A stretch of 27,151 nt of DNA, taken from NCBI GenBank assembly GCA_964438715.1, contig CAYTLQ010000261.1, forward strand, positions 1 to 27,151, written 5' to 3'. This DNA is from CAYTLQ01 sp964438715 (lineage in GTDB: Bacteria > Bacteroidota > Ignavibacteria > Ignavibacteriales > Ignavibacteriaceae). Below, piece after piece: positions 16,424 to 26,300 of the stretch; position 1 is the stretch's first letter, and each line of letters starts with the position of its first letter. The translations under genes were made by a program, and so were the position numbers. The notes below the pieces were generated by a model. It ran no database searches, was not told the DNA's origin, and saw only the letters and a program-made list of their open reading frames with translations.

Positions 16424-18782
16424 AAAATATCGTGCCCGCCTTTTGAAGTTTCAGCCAACTAGTAAAATATTCATAACAATAAAGCGGGGAATAAAAAAAC
16501 TATTTGGTGGAAGACGCAAATACAATGTACTCATATTCATATCACTGTTATTTATCCTCGATAGAGTGTTCCCTCCATTTCAAATAAAGGATTTTTCTAA
16601 AACCGTCTATGCAAGCGACGGTACATTACTTACAGGTTACCTTACTTCTGATCAAAAATGGAGAATGAGAACAAGACTTTCTGAACTGACGCCTGAGTTT
16701 AAGAAAGCAATATTGTTAAAAGAAGATAAATGGTTTTATTGGCATCCCGGGGTTAATCCTGTCGCACTCCTCAGAGCATCAATACAAAATCTGTTGGCAA
16801 TGAAAGTTGTATCAGGAGCCTCAACAATTACCATGCAGGTCTGCAGAATGTTGTCGCCTGCAGAGAGAAATCTTGTATCTAAGGTCATTGAAATTATCCG
16901 CGCTATTCAGATGGAATTGCATTACTCAAAAGAAGAAATATTCGAGTTGTATTGCAGTCTGCTACCTTTCGGCGGAAATATTGAAGGGGTGAAATCAGCA
17001 TCATATATTTATTTCAACCGTGGACCGGGAAAATTAAGTCTTGCTCAATCAGTGGCTCTTTGTATAATTCCAAATAATCCAAACAAATATCGAATTGACC
17101 GTGATAGTAAATTTCTTCTGGAAAAAAGAAACAGTTTATTACGCCAGTTTGAAACGGATGGTAGTTTTGACAAAAAGTTAGTTCAAGCCGCATTAGATGA
17201 ACCTTTGCTTCAACAAAGATTTACCTTACCCCATTATGCACCACATTTTTCTGCCTTTGTTGCAGGTACAGATAATAATGATATTGTTGAAACTACGCTG
17301 AATATACAAATACAAAATATTGTAGAGAGATTATTAAAAAATTATGTTAACAGATGGAGAGGATTAGAAATTAATAATGGAGCGGTAATAGTTTTGGATA
17401 ATCGTAACAGTTCAGTTACCGCATATTGTGGATCTTCTGATTATTCCGACAGTATAAATGCAGGTCAGGTTGACGGAGTTCGGGCAATCCGCTCACCGGG
17501 CAGTACTTTAAAGCCATTTCTCTATGCTCTTGCGCTTGATGAAGGAATTATTACCCCGAAAAGTCGCATCTCGGATATTCCTGAAAATTTTGCCGGTTAT
17601 GAGCCTGAAAATTATGACAGAACATACAAGGGCGAAGTAACAAATGAATATGCTTTAGTGAATTCATTAAATATCCCGGCCGTGCATTTATTGAAAAATA
17701 TTGGTGTCGTAAATTTTATATCACTTTTAGAAAGGGGTGGAGTAAGTGAAATAGCCAAACAGAAAAAATCGCTTGGACTCTCAATGATATTAGGAGGATG
17801 CGGTGTTTCGTTATGGTCTTTAACCAATTTGTATGCTGTATTTTCAAGGGAGGGATATTTTACTCAGGTACGATATTTAAAGCGGCAATTTAGAGAAGAT
17901 GTAAAGCGAACGCCGATATTTTCTTCCGCGGCATCATGGCTCACCGCAAAAGCACTACTCATGAAAAATGAATACGAAAAAGCATCCGCTTATCAGGTTT
18001 CGCCAAAAATTCAGTTTGCCAAAAAAACAGGTACATCGTTTGGGAAAAAAGATGCATGGGCAATAGGCTTCTCCGCTGAATATACAATTGGCGTATGGCT
18101 GGGAAATTTCAGTGGTAAAGGTTCTCCATATCTCTCAGGTGCCGAAATGGCCGTTCCTTTGCTTACGGAATTGTTTAATGCAATCGGTAATAAGCAGGAA
18201 GAATGGTTCCCTAAACCAAAAGAAGTCTCGATGCGCGAAGTTTGTCGGTATTCAGGGTTACTGCCCGGAGAATATTGTGAAACGGAGCAGGATTATTTTA
18301 TCTCCGGCAGATCGAATAACACTAAATGCCAGCTCGAAAAAAAAATCTATGTAGATAAAAAGAATAGTAACAGATATTGTATAAACTGTTTGCCTGACTC
18401 TGGTTATGCTGAAGCAATTTACCGCTTTTATCCGGCAGAACTGTGGTTGTGGTATCAAAAGAGCGGAAATCAACCAGATGCCCCACCGCCCCACAATCCC
18501 GCCTGTATTGCAATGGCAACAGAAAGCACTTTGAAAATCACTTCTCCCGTCAATGGTAATGAATATTTAATTGATGATGCTTCTCCTTCCGAAATTTTAC
18601 TTGAAGCGGCTTCTGAACCGGGAAACTCCTCGCTCTCATGGTATATTAATAACAAATATTACGCAACTACCAATAATACATCAAGAATTTTCTGGAAGCC
18701 CGTAAAAGGTAAAATTACAATTACCTGTATGGATGATAAGGCACGAACAGCATCGGTTACAATCACAGTAAAAAAGTATTAA
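16389..18782 (+). CDS. pbpC: Penicillin-binding protein 1C (bifunctional transglycosylase/transpeptidase)
   Basis: This is a class A peptidoglycan synthase of the PbpC type, anchored in the inner membrane and acting in the periplasm. After one membrane helix (NVLIFISLLFILDRVF) comes the GT51 glycosyltransferase, with catalytic E112 in EDKWFYWHPG, then GASTITMQ and KEEIFELYCSLLPFGGN. The transpeptidase has S372-T-L-K375, S426-L-N428 and K546-T-G548. A cysteine-containing linker follows (EVCRYSGLLPGEYC, later HNPAC). It ends in the BiPBP_C beta-domain seen only in PbpC proteins (ITSPVNGNEYLIDD to the end). All catalytic motifs are intact. The ATG at 16389 overlaps tamB by 35 nt without a visible ribosome-binding site; a TTG at 16443 is an alternative. 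The usual alpha-2-macroglobulin partner gene is not adjacent. Confidence 0.93.
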   Translation: MNSDSGIGSNSEKYRARLLKFQPTSKIFITIKRGIKKLFGGRRKYNVLIFISLLFILDRVFPPFQIKDFSKTVYASDGTLLTGYLTSDQKWRMRTRLSELTPEFKKAILLKEDKWFYWHPGVNPVALLRASIQNLLAMKVVSGASTITMQVCRMLSPAERNLVSKVIEIIRAIQMELHYSKEEIFELYCSLLPFGGNIEGVKSASYIYFNRGPGKLSLAQSVALCIIPNNPNKYRIDRDSKFLLEKRNSLLRQFETDGSFDKKLVQAALDEPLLQQRFTLPHYAPHFSAFVAGTDNNDIVETTLNIQIQNIVERLLKNYVNRWRGLEINNGAVIVLDNRNSSVTAYCGSSDYSDSINAGQVDGVRAIRSPGSTLKPFLYALALDEGIITPKSRISDIPENFAGYEPENYDRTYKGEVTNEYALVNSLNIPAVHLLKNIGVVNFISLLERGGVSEIAKQKKSLGLSMILGGCGVSLWSLTNLYAVFSREGYFTQVRYLKRQFREDVKRTPIFSSAASWLTAKALLMKNEYEKASAYQVSPKIQFAKKTGTSFGKKDAWAIGFSAEYTIGVWLGNFSGKGSPYLSGAEMAVPLLTELFNAIGNKQEEWFPKPKEVSMREVCRYSGLLPGEYCETEQDYFISGRSNNTKCQLEKKIYVDKKNSNRYCINCLPDSGYAEAIYRFYPAELWLWYQKSGNQPDAPPPHNPACIAMATESTLKITSPVNGNEYLIDDASPSEILLEAASEPGNSSLSWYINNKYYATTNNTSRIFWKPVKGKITITCMDDKARTASVTITVKKY

Positions 18783-18894
18783 TTAAGAGATTTATTTCTT
18801 TTGTTCTGTAGTCTCAACTTTGGTTTTATAGTATAACCGACGAAATATTATTTGTAAATTGCCGCTACTTTTCAACAGAATTCAGGAGGCTACG
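18783..18894. other. Short gap between pbpC and sppA with probable sppA promoter
   Basis: This 112-nt AT-rich gap ends in the strongest ribosome-binding site of the window, AGGAGG at 18884-18889, 5 nt before the sppA ATG. TTTG at 18819-18822 and TATTATTTG at 18846-18854 resemble the Bacteroidota-type TTTG / TAnnTTTG promoter, but spacing and box are imperfect. A weak stem (AAGAGA/TTTCTT, 18785-18800) follows the pbpC stop. Neither is a firm call. Confidence 0.4.
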
Positions 18895-21324
18895 ATGTTG
18901 CGTTATAATGTACTCCATACTTTCATTATAATGATAGTACTTAATCTAATCGCATTTCCTCAAACTCAAAGCAACTCACATTATTTCCGTAATTCTTTAG
19001 GGTTTACATCATCAGGAGCAATGAAGTTTGGTTTGTACGGATCTGATAATCCGGCACTCCTTTCTACCCTTCATGCTCAGGATTTTTACTTTACATGGAC
19101 TACGAAAAACGGTAACTGGAATGAGCAAAGGCAATACTATGGTTATGCAGCATTTCCGAATTTTTCATTTAACTTCGGTGAGTGGAAACAATCCGGATAT
19201 TCTGTTGAGGATTATCAACTTGCGGTTGGATTTGGAGATGGAAGAACGGCTATAGGTTTTTCTTACGGATGGTCGAGAGGTGACAAAAATTATTTCCGGC
19301 ATAGTGATTTTTGGTCAATCGGGACATATTACCGTCCGATGGAATATTTTCATATAGGTCTTACAGGAAATATGTATCGTGATTCTGAGAATGAAGCGGT
19401 AGTTGATATTGCGTTCAGACCATTTGGCAATGAGCGAATTTCTTTATTTGCCGATTATGTTGCCAGGAAAAACCGTTTACCGGCAGAACCAGCGTGGTCG
19501 GCTGGGGTTGCGGTAGAGGCATTTCCCGGAGTTTGTTTCACTGCACGATATTTTGAAGAAAAAAATATTACAGCAGGTCTGCGTCTTGAGCTTGGCGAAG
19601 TTGGTCTTACTTCGCAAAGCTATTTTGATGTTGATAACAAACATCAGTATAATTCTTATGGAATACGCTTAAATGCTTATGACAGAAATATCTTCTCAAA
19701 GTTGTTTGGTGGTGAAAAATATTACTCGATAAATCTCACAAATGGAGTTAAGTATCGGCGATTCAAATTCTTTGATCAGGGGGCAACACTTACGGGCATA
19801 ATAAAAGATTTTAACGGAGTGATAAAAGACCCAACAATTAAAGGGGTAGTCATAAATGCCTCAGGGTTTTTAATAGGAAGAGAAATGGGATGGGAAATTC
19901 GGGAGAAGATGAAAGAACTTCGTGAGGCAGGGAAAAAAATTATCGTGTATTTTGATCGTATGACTATCAACGAATATCACCTTTTCTCTGTTGCCGATAA
20001 AATTGTTGTAGATCCTTTAGGCACTTTGGCTATGGAAGGTTTCCTGCTGGGAAGAAACTATCTTAAAGGTACTCTCGAAAAAGTTGGGATTGGTTATGAT
20101 GAACTGCGGTTCTTTAAGTATAAATCAGCGGCAGAGACATTCAGCAGGGAGAAGATGAGTGATGCCGACAGAGAACAAAGGCAGGCGCTTGTTGATGATT
20201 TCTATGAAACTGCAAAATTTGATATTGTTTCATCAGGAAGAATAACTGCTGAACAATTTGATACAATAATCAATAATGAGTTTATACTTTTGCCTCAACG
20301 ACTTCTTGAATTAAAACTTGTTGATGAGATAGCCCGGTGGTCAGACTTAACCGGTAATTTGGAGTCAAATGGCATATCATTCATTGGTTCGGATGATATT
20401 GAATCGAATAAATTACCGTTAGACGGAACCTGGGGGAAAAAGCCGCAGATAGCTCTTATCTATGCACTTGGCGAGTGTGCAATGGATATGGGGATTAATG
20501 CCCGTACACTGGTGAATTATGTGAATGATGCGGTTAATTCTGATGACATAAAGGCAATTGTACTTCGTGTTGACTCTCCCGGCGGCGATGCTCTTGCATC
20601 TGATTACATTTCAGAAGCTCTGCTTAAGGCAAAAGGAAAGAAACCCGTTATAGTGTCACAAGGTAGTGTTGCAGCTTCGGGCGGTTATTGGCTCTCTATG
20701 TATGCCGATACTATTGTAGCCGGACCAACCACGATTACCGGTTCGATTGGTGTCATTTCTGGCTGGTTTTATGATAACGGATTTAAAGAAAAAATCGGTG
20801 TAACAACCGATCATGTAAAACGGGGTGACCATGCAGATCTTGGATATGGTTTTATGATTCCACTGATTAATTTCCCGGTGCCGGACCGTAAATTATCTGT
20901 TGATGAGAGAACTATGGTCGAGAAAATCATGAAAACTCTTTATGGCGATTTTGTTCAAAAAGTTTCAAACGGCAGGAAGAAGTCTTATGACTACATAGCC
21001 ACAATTGCCGAAGGAAGAGTTTGGAGTGGCAAAGACGGACTTGCCAATGGGTTGGTGGATGTTTTAGGAGGATTGGAAACAGCAATTGAAATTGCAGGTG
21101 AAAAAACCGGATTGAAAGGAAATGAATATTCGATTATTGAAATGCCGGAACCCGGTATGTTCGATATCAGTTCATTTCTTCCAAGATTTATTACATCAGA
21201 GGTTACAAAAGATCCGGTAATAAAACATCTTGCATTCAGATTGCAAATGAATGGCAAACCACTTTTCATATTGCCAATGGAGAATTTAGAGCCGATTATT
21301 GAATCGAATGATGATCTGAAATAA
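18895..21324 (+). CDS. sppA: Signal peptide peptidase A (SppA, S49 protease) with N-terminal beta-barrel-like extension
   Basis: This serine protease family cleaves leftover signal peptides and other membrane or envelope substrates. The start at 18895 is fixed by AGGAGG 5 nt upstream and by a signal peptide directly after it (HTFIIMIVLNLIAFPQTQS). Total length is 809 residues, longer than the ~618 of E. coli SppA. The extra ~270 residues after the signal peptide are alternating, aromatic-rich beta-strands, like an outer-membrane barrel. The tandem ClpP-like S49 halves follow. The general base K410 lies in YKSAAE, equivalent to K209 of E. coli. The nucleophile S595 lies in AASGGYW, equivalent to S409. 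The dyad is complete, so the enzyme should be active. The antiporter gene starts 25 nt downstream and may share the transcript. Confidence 0.9.
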   Translation: MLRYNVLHTFIIMIVLNLIAFPQTQSNSHYFRNSLGFTSSGAMKFGLYGSDNPALLSTLHAQDFYFTWTTKNGNWNEQRQYYGYAAFPNFSFNFGEWKQSGYSVEDYQLAVGFGDGRTAIGFSYGWSRGDKNYFRHSDFWSIGTYYRPMEYFHIGLTGNMYRDSENEAVVDIAFRPFGNERISLFADYVARKNRLPAEPAWSAGVAVEAFPGVCFTARYFEEKNITAGLRLELGEVGLTSQSYFDVDNKHQYNSYGIRLNAYDRNIFSKLFGGEKYYSINLTNGVKYRRFKFFDQGATLTGIIKDFNGVIKDPTIKGVVINASGFLIGREMGWEIREKMKELREAGKKIIVYFDRMTINEYHLFSVADKIVVDPLGTLAMEGFLLGRNYLKGTLEKVGIGYDELRFFKYKSAAETFSREKMSDADREQRQALVDDFYETAKFDIVSSGRITAEQFDTIINNEFILLPQRLLELKLVDEIARWSDLTGNLESNGISFIGSDDIESNKLPLDGTWGKKPQIALIYALGECAMDMGINARTLVNYVNDAVNSDDIKAIVLRVDSPGGDALASDYISEALLKAKGKKPVIVSQGSVAASGGYWLSMYADTIVAGPTTITGSIGVISGWFYDNGFKEKIGVTTDHVKRGDHADLGYGFMIPLINFPVPDRKLSVDERTMVEKIMKTLYGDFVQKVSNGRKKSYDYIATIAEGRVWSGKDGLANGLVDVLGGLETAIEIAGEKTGLKGNEYSIIEMPEPGMFDISSFLPRFITSEVTKDPVIKHLAFRLQMNGKPLFILPMENLEPIIESNDDLK

Positions 21325-21349
21325 TAAATGCACTAAAGTAATTAACTGT

Positions 21350-23317
21350 ATGGAAAAATTCACACTTGTAAAGGACATAATAATAATCTTATTATTCTCA
21401 TTACCTGTTATATATTTTTTCAAAAAATTACGACTCTCAACCATAGCAGGTTTTCTCATTACGGGGATGATTATCGGCCCAAGTGGATTTGGTATAATCG
21501 ATAATGGAGATGGAATAGAGGTACTTGCTGAATTGGGGATAATTCTTTTGATGTTTACTATCGGGTTAGAATTTTCTCTTGATTCTCTCGCACGGATGAA
21601 GAAATTGTTTTTTGTTGCCGGCAATATACAAGTGTTTGGAACAATTGCAGTAGTTGCCGCTATTCTGAGTATTTTCGGCTTTTCGATTCGGCTTGGCATA
21701 TTCGCTGGAATGCTTGTCAGTCTTTCAAGTACGGCTATTGTTTTAAAGATATTGAAAGATAAGAGTTTGTTGGACTCTCTTCACGGACGGACATCAGCGG
21801 GCATACTGATTTATCAGGATTTGACAATTATTCTTATGCTTCTTGTACTACCTTTACTCAATCCTAAGGAAACAGCTGAAGTTGGTACAATAATTACAAA
21901 ACTCCTTTTTTCAGGATTGATAATAACTGCAACAATTATTGCATCGAAATTACTTCTGCCTCAAATTATGTATCAATTATCAAAAATGCGTTTACGAGAG
22001 GTTTTTACTGCAGGTATGGCAGCATTGATTCTTGGAGTAGCATTCATTACACATTCATTAGAACTTTCCTTCAGTATCGGAGCGTTTATAGCAGGCTTTA
22101 TAATATCGGATACCGATTTTTCACAGGAAATAAATGCAGAGATAACACCCTTTAAAGATATATTTAATAGCATTTTCTTTGTTTCAGTCGGAATGTTGGT
22201 AAATTCCGCATTCCTTTTTGAGAATTTAGGAATTACCTTGCTCGCGTTAATCTTAGTCTTGGCAGTGAAAGCGGGAATAATATTCATTGCGGTCAGAGCA
22301 CTCGGTTACCCCAGTAGAACACTTTTATTTACGAGCCTTGCATTATGTCAGGTAGGTGAGTTTTCTTTTGTTCTTGCAAAATCAGGCTTGGAAATTGGTT
22401 TAATTTCAAATGAATACTTTAATCTGTTCCTTGCCTCTTCAATTTTTACCATGATTATTACGCCATTTCTGATTGAAGCCGCAAATCCTCTTTCGGAGCG
22501 TTTCCGTCTTCCGTCAGAAGGTTCTGATTTTACGCCCGATACAAAATTGAAAAATCATGTTATTATTGTCGGTTATGGTCTGAATGGAAAAAATCTTGCT
22601 AATGTATTGCGGGAAACCGGAATACCGTATTGCATACTTGAAGTTAACCCGGAAACAGTAAGAAAGTATAAAAATGAAGAACCATCAATATATTTCGGAG
22701 ATTCGACTCGTCGTGATATACTTGAAGGGGTAAATATTTCATCAGCAAATGTAATAGTCTTCGCGATTTCTGATCCTGATGCAACACGAGCAGGGCTTCG
22801 TCTTGCAAAGACGCTCAACAAATCTATTTATGCTATTGTACGCACACGGTATGTAAACGATATAAAACATCTGCTGAAACTTGGTGCAGACTTTGTAATT
22901 CCCGAGGAGTATGAAACTTCACTCCAGATTTTTGCACGTGTTCTCGAAAAATATCACATTCCGGTAAATGTTATACTTAAACAACTTGCAATATTTCGTC
23001 TGGGTTCTTATGAGATGATGCGGGGAGACACAAAAGGCATCCCATCATATCAGCTAAATGAACTACTTGCGAAAGGACTGACTGAAACTTTTTATGTTGA
23101 TGAGCATTGCATTTGCTGTAATAAAAGCCTTAAGGAGCTTGATCTGCGTATCGCCACCGGAGCGACGGTGATAACAATAATCAGGGGCAATGAAGTGATT
23201 AACAATCCATCGGGAGATACGGTACTCTTGGCTGGTGATACACTTGTAATAAATGGAACTCATCAAAGCGTAAGCGCCGCAGTTGAATTGCTTAATGGAA
23301 ACTCAACAATTAACTGA
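21350..23317 (+). CDS. CPA2-family cation/proton antiporter with RCK domains (KefB/KefC type)
   Basis: This inner-membrane monovalent cation/proton antiporter has 655 residues. The first ~380 residues hold about twelve membrane helices. They include the LSTIAGFLITGMIIGPSGFG opening, the ELGIILLMFTIGLEFS helix and the LSSTAIVLKIL helix typical of CPA2 proteins. An RCK_N (TrkA-N) domain follows, with nucleotide-binding GYGLNG at 408-413 and the acidic residue in EVNPET at the end of the second strand, suggesting NAD(H). The last ~80 residues are an RCK_C domain. In it lies an unusual cluster H586-C587-x-C589-C590, which could bind metal or sense redox state (inference). K+ or Na+ preference cannot be decided. 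No strong ribosome-binding site precedes ATG 21350. The end overlaps the convergent helicase gene by 8 nt. Confidence 0.88.
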   Translation: MEKFTLVKDIIIILLFSLPVIYFFKKLRLSTIAGFLITGMIIGPSGFGIIDNGDGIEVLAELGIILLMFTIGLEFSLDSLARMKKLFFVAGNIQVFGTIAVVAAILSIFGFSIRLGIFAGMLVSLSSTAIVLKILKDKSLLDSLHGRTSAGILIYQDLTIILMLLVLPLLNPKETAEVGTIITKLLFSGLIITATIIASKLLLPQIMYQLSKMRLREVFTAGMAALILGVAFITHSLELSFSIGAFIAGFIISDTDFSQEINAEITPFKDIFNSIFFVSVGMLVNSAFLFENLGITLLALILVLAVKAGIIFIAVRALGYPSRTLLFTSLALCQVGEFSFVLAKSGLEIGLISNEYFNLFLASSIFTMIITPFLIEAANPLSERFRLPSEGSDFTPDTKLKNHVIIVGYGLNGKNLANVLRETGIPYCILEVNPETVRKYKNEEPSIYFGDSTRRDILEGVNISSANVIVFAISDPDATRAGLRLAKTLNKSIYAIVRTRYVNDIKHLLKLGADFVIPEEYETSLQIFARVLEKYHIPVNVILKQLAIFRLGSYEMMRGDTKGIPSYQLNELLAKGLTETFYVDEHCICCNKSLKELDLRIATGATVITIIRGNEVINNPSGDTVLLAGDTLVINGTHQSVSAAVELLNGNSTIN

Positions 23318-26300
23318 AGAGATGGTTTATATCCTCTTTGCTTATTTCTTTCAGAAGTCCTGATTCTGTAGTAATAATGTTTTCTACGAGCTCCCTTTTT
23401 TTCTTTTGCAGATGAAGAATTTTCTCTTCAACCGAATTTCGGGTAATAAATTTATAGATGAAGACATTTTTTGTCTGTCCGATTCTATGTGTGCGGTCTG
23501 TTGCCTGTTCTTCAACAGCGGGGTTCCACCATGGATCGTAATGAAATACATAATCAGCGGCGGTAAGGTTTAATCCAAAACCTCCTGCCTTTAAACTAAT
23601 AAGAAATACTCTGGTTTCTTCATCTTCCTGAAATTGTCGTACGCATTCCTCTCTGTTCCGTGTTTCACCGGTGAGATAGGTAAATTTAATTTTACTCAAA
23701 TCGAGAAAATGTTTAATTATATCCAACATTTGAACGAATTGAGAAAAGACAAGCACCTTATGCTTTTCTGAAACTACCTTTATAAGCAGATCTTTGAACT
23801 CTTCAAACTTACCGCTTTCATAAATGGTGTCTTTTTTTACAAGAGCGGGATGGTTGCATATTTGTCGAAGCCTCAGAAGACCATCGAGAATATGAATCTG
23901 GCTCTTTTTAATTCCATCTTTTTCAATTTTCTTCATTAAACTTTTGTGAATTGCATCCCGCACTTCGTAATACAAGTTTGCCTGTAATTCACTCATCTCA
24001 CAATAGTGAATTATTTCCGTTTTGGGAGGAAGTTCTTTTGCAACAACTTCTTTGGTGCGTCTCAGTATAAAGGGATAGATCATTTTTTTCAATTGATCTA
24101 CAGAATCAGATGAATTATCACGTTGTATTTGTTTTATAAATCCTTCGCGGAATCTCAATAAAGAGCCCAACATTCCCGGGTTAAGAAATGAAACCTGTGA
24201 CCAGAGTTCCATCAGATTATTTTCTACCGGCGTGCCGGTAAGGCAAAGTCGGAATTCGCTGTTAAGAGTCTTTATTGCCTTTGCCGTTTTAGAAAAAGGA
24301 TTTTTAATTTTTTGCGACTCATCGAGAATGATATATCGAAATGTTTTTTGTGAGAGAATATCAGCATCGCGCAATGCTATAGCATAACTGGTCAGGATTA
24401 CATCATATTCCTCCATCTCAGTAATAGTGGTATCTTTTCTTTCTGTGCCCGTGTAATTGAGTGCCTTCAGTGATGGCGTGAATTTTTTGACCTCGTTCAC
24501 CCAGTTAAAAATAACTGATGTAGGAGCAATAACCAGACTAGTGAATTTCCCTCGCGTTTTTTCGTTCAGGAGTAATGCGAGTACCTGGAGAGTTTTTCCA
24601 AGTCCCATATCGTCAGCAAGGATACCACCGAAATGATATTGTTGTAAAAAATAAAACCAATCGAAACCATGTTTCTGATATGAACGAAGATGTGCCTTTA
24701 AGCCTTGCGGTAGTGGATGATCGTCGATTTTCTCGAATGATCTTAAATTCTCAAGTTTTTGTCGATATTCATCATCGGACTCAACAGAATCAGCTTCCTC
24801 AAGCAGATTTTCAAGTGCCATAAACTGAGCAGTGGAAAATCTCATTTTATCAGCTTCTTCCATGCCAAATAATGCCGCACCCTGAAATTTACGGAGCCAT
24901 TTATCAGGCAGTTTGGCAATCAAGCCGTTATTGAGTAGTATGTATTTCTTTTTCTTTCGTACAAGATCCAATATTTCTGAGAGTTTCACACTTTGACCAC
25001 CGAAAGAGGCATATGCATCTAACTCAAACCAATTTATGCCACTTACAACATTTGCAGTAAGACTAGGTGAATCAGCAAGTTCTACAATCCTGTTTACACC
25101 ATCTTCGCCAAAAACCTCGAACCCCGCTTCGGAAAGCAGTGGTAATATCTCTCCAAGCATTTGAAACGGATCGGAGCGCGGAATAAAATATCCATCACGA
25201 GATTCACGAAGATCGAATTGCCGCATAAACTTCAGTGCTTCATCTTCCACAATATCATCTCTGCGAATCCGGATAAGTTTATTGTCCTCTATTTTTGTTA
25301 TGTAAGGTGTTTTTAATTCAGCGGGGATTTCATATCGGTCATACCTGAACTTTAATGCAAATCCCATTGAGCCTTCCATTTTTTCAAAATACAGGCGTTT
25401 CTGTGGTGTTGTTGCTATATCGTGAATTTCATATAATTCCGATGTAATCTGAATAGCGGGATCAAGATGTGGGAATAAATTCTTTTCAACCAAAGCGGCA
25501 TGATGGAGAGGAATTTTAAATTGATTGTTACTAAGCCACAGCACCTGATACTGTTTATATGTGATTGATTCGCAGTGATAGATAGCATTATTATGAAGAA
25601 ACCAGAATGGTTCAGGAAGAATAACCGTAATGTCATTTAAATCTATTCTTCCAAAATTTTCATGATTAAAAAATCCGGATAGAAGAAGGCTGTTATCTCC
25701 TTTTTGCAAATCAAATTGAAGATGAGCAGGTTTAAGAATAATATTAAGTGCTGATTTTTCACCATTATTACTTTTCTCCATTATCCATGCACGGTCGTGG
25801 AATCGTTTCATTATACCGGAAATCAGCTTTGAAAAAGCAAGAGTTTCTTTTGAAATTGCAAAATCGGGATGTTCGGAGAGAACTATTTTGCTATTCTTGT
25901 GAGCATACAAAAGGGTTTCACAAAGTAAGATCTCATCTTCATTTGCGCTCGAACCATCCAGATAATCCCTTCCTTTTATATCTACAGTGTGATCGATACT
26001 TCCGTCAGGCCTCATTACAAGCCGCACCGGCTTAAAGAAACATACCTGATATAAAATTATTATTTCAACACTGATAATAGTGTGAAGTTCACTTTTCTTT
26101 GATTTCTTTTTTGCCGGTTTTTGAGGAATAAAAACCTGCATTCGGGAATAAAATTCAGCAATTTCCTTTTCTTTTTTTCGTTGTTGTTCTTCTTCTGCCC
26201 ATTTTTTCTCCAACTCAAGTCTTTTCTGTAGTTTTTCTTCTTTTAGTTTTTCTTCTTTTTCTGCCTGAGATTCTTCTTTCCTGGCAGAATGCTTTTTAAG

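Noticed and set aside
18785..18800. Terminator after pbpC
   Set aside because: The stem has six A/T-rich pairs including a G-U, with a 4-nt loop; too weak to call.
18859..18894. Earlier sppA start
   Set aside because: It would put extra residues before a clear signal peptide, whereas ATG 18895 has AGGAGG at ideal distance.
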